Positions 61,137 to 64,000 of a stretch of DNA of 64,000 nt are shown here, in pieces; position 1 is the first letter of the stretch; every line of letters starts with the position of its first letter. This stretch comes from JBQKLI01 sp012798975 (GTDB lineage Bacteria > Bacillota > Clostridia > Tissierellales > Peptoniphilaceae): contig NZ_JBQKLI010000013.1 in NCBI RefSeq assembly GCF_052116305.1, positions 1 through 64,000 on the forward strand. Reading direction: 5' to 3'. The position numbers and the translations under genes were made by a program. The notes below the pieces were generated by a model that saw only the letters and a list, made by a program, of their open reading frames with translations, did no database searches and was not told the DNA's origin.

Positions 61137-61187
61137 TTGATGTTTTCCTAAAAAGATATTATTACATTTGTAATAGGTAACTACCAT
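61137..61187 (+). promoter_or_regulatory. PTS operon promoter and operator
   Basis: TTGATG (61137-61142), 17-nt spacer, TATTAC (61160-61165), then AGGTAACTACCAT (61175-61187), nearly the same palindrome as on the agaS side. Confidence 0.75.
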
Positions 61188-61204
61188 TTAGTCAGGGGGT
61201 CATG

Positions 61205-61477
61205 ATGAAAGAAAGTATATTAGCTGCATCCATTGTAATTCTAGCTTTTATTGCAATCGGATTTATCATTCTCCAAATTGTGAATGCTAAAAATCTTAAG
61301 AAAAGCAAGGAGTATTATTCAAATCTCCATACTTCTTTAAAACCGGGAGCAGAAGTCATGCTTACGGGAGGAATTTACGGAACACTTACAAGGGTCAGAG
61401 AAGATTATGTAATGGTTGAAATCGCTAAAAATACTGAAATCAAAGTCAGCCGCTACAGCATTAAAGAAATTATATAG
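61205..61477 (+). CDS. yajC: YajC-family membrane protein at head of PTS operon
   Basis: About 90 residues: one N-terminal helix (SIVILAFIAIGFIILQIV), then KPGAEVMLTGGIYGTLTRVREDYVMVEIAKNTEIKVSRYSI, the YajC soluble motif. Secretion-linked yajC genes are usually near secDF; this copy heads a mannose-family PTS operon, an arrangement also known in other Firmicutes. Of two ATGs (61202, 61205) the second has better spacing to AGGGGG. Confidence 0.85.
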   Translation: MKESILAASIVILAFIAIGFIILQIVNAKNLKKSKEYYSNLHTSLKPGAEVMLTGGIYGTLTRVREDYVMVEIAKNTEIKVSRYSIKEII

Positions 61478-61487
61478 GGAGGATATT

Positions 61488-61964
61488 ATGCCAAATATTT
61501 TATTAACAAGAATCGACAACCGTTTGATTCACGGACAAGTGGCAACACAGTGGAACAACTACGTAGGAAGCAACCTTATCCTTGTAGCAAACGACAAAGT
61601 TGCAGCAGACAAAATGAGACAAGGTTTAATGGATATGGCTGCACCAAACGGTGTAGATACAAGATATTTTATTTTAGAAAAAACAATCAATGTTATTCAC
61701 AAAGCAGCAGATCGTCAAAAGATCTTTATCATCTGTGAAACACCGCAAGATGTTTTGACACTGGTTGAAGGAGGGGTGCCTATTAAAAAAGTGAATATTG
61801 GAAACATGCATATGTCAGAAGGAAAGAGACAAGTAGTTGGCGTAGTCAGCGTGGACGATGCGGATGTAGAAGCTTTTAGAAAACTTCGCGAGTTAGGCGT
61901 AGAGCTTGAAATCCAAAAAGTTCCAGGCGAACCCAAAGAAAATATTGAGAAATTATTTCAATAG
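61488..61964 (+). CDS. agaB: PTS mannose-family component IIB (galactosamine type)
   Basis: 158 residues: ILLTRIDNRLIHGQVATQWNN with the phosphorylated His, and KVNIGNMHMSEGKRQV. It receives phosphate from IIA and gives it to the incoming sugar. AGGGAGG lies before the ATG. The aga context rather than the sequence alone decides galactosamine. Confidence 0.9.
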   Translation: MPNILLTRIDNRLIHGQVATQWNNYVGSNLILVANDKVAADKMRQGLMDMAAPNGVDTRYFILEKTINVIHKAADRQKIFIICETPQDVLTLVEGGVPIKKVNIGNMHMSEGKRQVVGVVSVDDADVEAFRKLRELGVELEIQKVPGEPKENIEKLFQ

Positions 61965-61990
61965 TTTCATAAAATAAGGAGTAGAAAATT

Positions 61991-62794
61991 ATGGATTATA
62001 GTATTATTCAAATCGCATTAGTCTTTATCGTAACCTTTATAGCCGCGATTGATCAATTCAGTTTCTTAGAATCACTCTATCAGCCCATCGTAATGGGCCC
62101 AGCTATCGGAGCGATTTTAGGCGATGTGCAGACTGGATTAATCGTAGGGGCAACCTATCAGTTAATGACCATTGGAAACATGCCAGTCGGCGGAGCACAG
62201 CCTCCTAACGCTGTAATCGGCGGAATCATGGCAACAGTATTTGCTGTAATAGCAGGACTTCCTCCAACAGCAGCAGTAGCTGCAGCAATCCCATTTGCAT
62301 TATTAGGTCAATACGGTGTTACATTGCTGTTTACCGCAATGAGCCCGGTAATGACAAAAGCAGACGACTATGCTCATTCTGCGGATCCGGCAGGAATCAG
62401 AAAAATCAATTATTTTGCAATGGCCATATTAGGATTAATCTTCGGCGTTGTCGTTTTAATGTTCTTCTTCGCAGGAGCAGCATTTGGAGAACAATTAGTA
62501 GCAGCCATTCCTCAATGGATTATGGATGGTTTATCTGCAGCCGGCGGTATGATGAAATTTGTCGGATTTGCAATTCTATTAAAAGTAATGATGTCAAGAA
62601 ATCTTTGGGGTTTCTATTTTGCAGGATTTGCAGGAGCGATTATTATCTCTGCGAATGAAAAACTTTCAGGACCAGCACTTCTATTAATCGCATTAATCGG
62701 TTTTGCAATTGCATTTTGGGATTACCAAATCCAAACAAAATTCAAAACTGCTCAAGTTACACAAAATGTAGAAGGAGAAGAAGATGGAATATAA
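61991..62794 (+). CDS. agaC: PTS mannose-family component IIC
   Basis: 267-residue membrane channel: IAAIDQFSFLESLYQPIVMGPAIGAILGDVQTGLIVGATYQLMTIG and PVGGAQPPNAVIGGIMATVFA are IIC hallmarks. It overlaps the IID gene by 11 bp. With IID it forms the transmembrane unit. Confidence 0.92.
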   Translation: MDYSIIQIALVFIVTFIAAIDQFSFLESLYQPIVMGPAIGAILGDVQTGLIVGATYQLMTIGNMPVGGAQPPNAVIGGIMATVFAVIAGLPPTAAVAAAIPFALLGQYGVTLLFTAMSPVMTKADDYAHSADPAGIRKINYFAMAILGLIFGVVVLMFFFAGAAFGEQLVAAIPQWIMDGLSAAGGMMKFVGFAILLKVMMSRNLWGFYFAGFAGAIIISANEKLSGPALLLIALIGFAIAFWDYQIQTKFKTAQVTQNVEGEEDGI

Positions 62795-63809
62795 TATACC
62801 TACAAACTACAAGGACACTACACCTAGTGCTCCTTTAGATAAAAAGACATTAAACAAAATGGTATGGAGATCTTTATTTTTACAAGCTTCTTTTAACTAC
62901 GAAAGAATGCAGGCCGGCGGATGGCTATACGGTATCCTTCCTGGTCTTCAAAAAATCCATACAGACAAAGACGACTTAGCAGCTTCAATGAGCCACAACT
63001 TAGAGTTTTTTAATACGCATCCATTCTTGGTTACTTTCGTAATGGGTATTATATTATCTCTTGAGCAAAGCAAAGCAGATATTCAAACAATCCGTTCAGT
63101 AAGAGTTGCTGCCATGGGACCTCTAGGGGGAATCGGAGATGCATTATTCTGGTTTACATTAGTTCCTATCGTAGCCGGTATGACTTCCAATATGGCCCTT
63201 CAAGGACAGATCGCAGCACCATTTATCTTCCTGATCGTGTTCAATATTGCACAGTTTGCAGTACGTTACGGATTGATGCACTGGTCTTATAAAATGGGAA
63301 CGAACGCTATTGGAATTCTTACAGCAAATGCCAAAGAATTTACAAGAGCCGCTTCTATCCTTGGTGTAATCGTAGTCGGCGCTTTGACTTGTATCTACGG
63401 AACAACAACTACAAAACTAGAAATTCCTAACGGTGTTACAAACGAGCCTGTGGAAGTTGTAACTGTAGTTCCAAACGAAGCACTTCCAAACTATGAACAA
63501 TTCCTATATGCACCAGACGAAACTACAAATCAAATTCCAGCAAATGTAGAGGACCGAACTTTGCTAGAAGGCGCTGAAGTCGCTGATTTAGGAAATGGAA
63601 ACTCTCAAATTACATTTAACAGAAACCAAGAAGTTCCTGTAACGATTAAAGTACAAGAAATACTAGACGGTATTATTCCTAATATGATTCCTCTAGCAAT
63701 TACATTATTGTTATACGGACTATTCACAAAAAGAAAATGGACTCCTCTTAAAGGAATCGCTTTAATCTTAGTGATCGGCCTAGTAGGAGCATTCTTCGGA
63801 GTATTCTAA
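62784..63809 (+). CDS. agaD: PTS mannose-family component IID with C-terminal insert
   Basis: 341 residues, longer than usual (about 265-305). LFLQASFNYERMQAGGWLYGILPGLQKIH and GPLGGIGDALFWFTLVPI are IID motifs. A 60-70-residue polar segment (about 210-280; NEPVEVVTVVPNEALPNYEQ) sits before the final membrane helix IPNMIPLAITLLLYGLF, presumably in an extracytoplasmic or periplasmic-side loop. Confidence 0.9.
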   Translation: MEYNIPTNYKDTTPSAPLDKKTLNKMVWRSLFLQASFNYERMQAGGWLYGILPGLQKIHTDKDDLAASMSHNLEFFNTHPFLVTFVMGIILSLEQSKADIQTIRSVRVAAMGPLGGIGDALFWFTLVPIVAGMTSNMALQGQIAAPFIFLIVFNIAQFAVRYGLMHWSYKMGTNAIGILTANAKEFTRAASILGVIVVGALTCIYGTTTTKLEIPNGVTNEPVEVVTVVPNEALPNYEQFLYAPDETTNQIPANVEDRTLLEGAEVADLGNGNSQITFNRNQEVPVTIKVQEILDGIIPNMIPLAITLLLYGLFTKRKWTPLKGIALILVIGLVGAFFGVF

Positions 63810-63810
63810 T

Positions 63811-64000
63811 ATGGAAAATAAAAATGCAGTAATCGTTAGCGCACATGGTAATTTCGCCGACGGAATCGCTTCTGCGGTAAAACTTATCGCAGGACCGATG
63901 GAAAATCTTCGATTGGTAAACTTTCCAGAAGGATCCAATTTTGAAGAAATCGACGGTAAACTAAAAGAAAGCTATGATCAGCTAAAAGACTATAAAAATG
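63811..64000 (+). CDS. agaF: PTS mannose-family component IIA, partial (cut by window edge)
   Basis: The visible 63 codons begin MENKNAVIVSAHGNFADGIASAVKLI, with SAHG containing the phosphorylatable His, and continue AGPMENLRLVNFPEGSNFEE. It starts one base after IID. The remainder lies beyond the window. Confidence 0.85.
   Translation, partial: MENKNAVIVSAHGNFADGIASAVKLIAGPMENLRLVNFPEGSNFEEIDGKLKESYDQLKDYKN

Noticed and set aside
1..64000. UGA reassigned to Trp or Gly in this organism
   Set aside because: Trp codons are TGG in all genes checked, and UGA ends ilvN, lacC and agaS in ATGA overlaps with following starts.
1..64000. tRNA or rRNA genes
   Set aside because: No TTCGA-type T-arm with acceptor pairing or rRNA core motif was seen on either strand.

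Overview
The window is dense, AT-rich bacterial DNA with strong SD/TTGACA/TATAAT signals, many rho-independent terminators and an FMN riboswitch. The families present (CadC/ArsR, CsoR, CBS-type manganese pyrophosphatase, DUF1538, DUF3793, DUF445, YkpA-like ABC-F, DUF2207) point to a low-GC Bacillota anaerobe of the Clostridia/Tissierellia kind; I cannot name a genus. UGA is a normal stop in several overlapping gene pairs (ATGA junctions), yet three genes carry an in-frame UGA at a redox or metal-binding cysteine position. Each is followed at the right distance by a hairpin with a G near the start of its loop, so the organism very probably makes selenoproteins.

Layout. 1-0.7 kb: end of an IS30-family element next to a frameshifted, apparently truncated membrane gene. 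0.9-3.6 kb: DUF2207 protein with an in-frame UGA, a repeat element, ybaK. 3.7-13.5 kb: metal and arsenic island: degenerate serine-hydrolase lipoprotein, Sec-containing P1B ATPase with its CadC-type repressor, csoR-MATE pair, then arsR / acr3-arsC-arsD(Sec)-arsA. 13.7-20.3 kb: mainly membrane proteins (MATE, RseC-like, ABC type IV-like, FUSC, UMF1 MFS, DUF2254). 20.7-27 kb: dCMP deaminase, acetolactate synthase (ilvN-ilvB), pyruvate carboxylase. 27-32 kb: UspA, DUF1622, endonuclease IV, ZIP transporter, ABC-F, frameshifted ferredoxin. 32-40 kb: heterodimeric ABC exporter; DUF445-DUF445-selenoperoxiredoxin-like operon; DUF1232; Fur-boxed small membrane protein. 40-49 kb: YdhK lipoprotein, two glycolipid-type glycosyltransferases, PPOX and azoreductase, CBS-pyrophosphatase, tandem PII-like protein with DUF1538, ThpR. 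49-57 kb: Fur-boxed DUF3793-flavodoxin fusion, L-serine dehydratase operon, FMN-riboswitch-controlled ribD-ribE-ribBA-ribH. 57-64 kb: divergent galactosamine/N-acetylgalactosamine unit (agaS-lacC-lacD-gntR against yajC and a mannose-family PTS) with matching operator palindromes.

The most striking results are (1) selenocysteine candidates in three thiol/metal proteins, above all ArsD ending Cys-Sec-Gly and a P1B ATPase with Sec in its CxxC metal site; (2) a MITE-like dispersed repeat family with imperfect terminal inverted repeats, sometimes carrying its own terminator; (3) three short arrays of 21-23 bp hairpin units starting CCT, whose stems vary by compensatory changes, each placed just after the 3' end of a gene.
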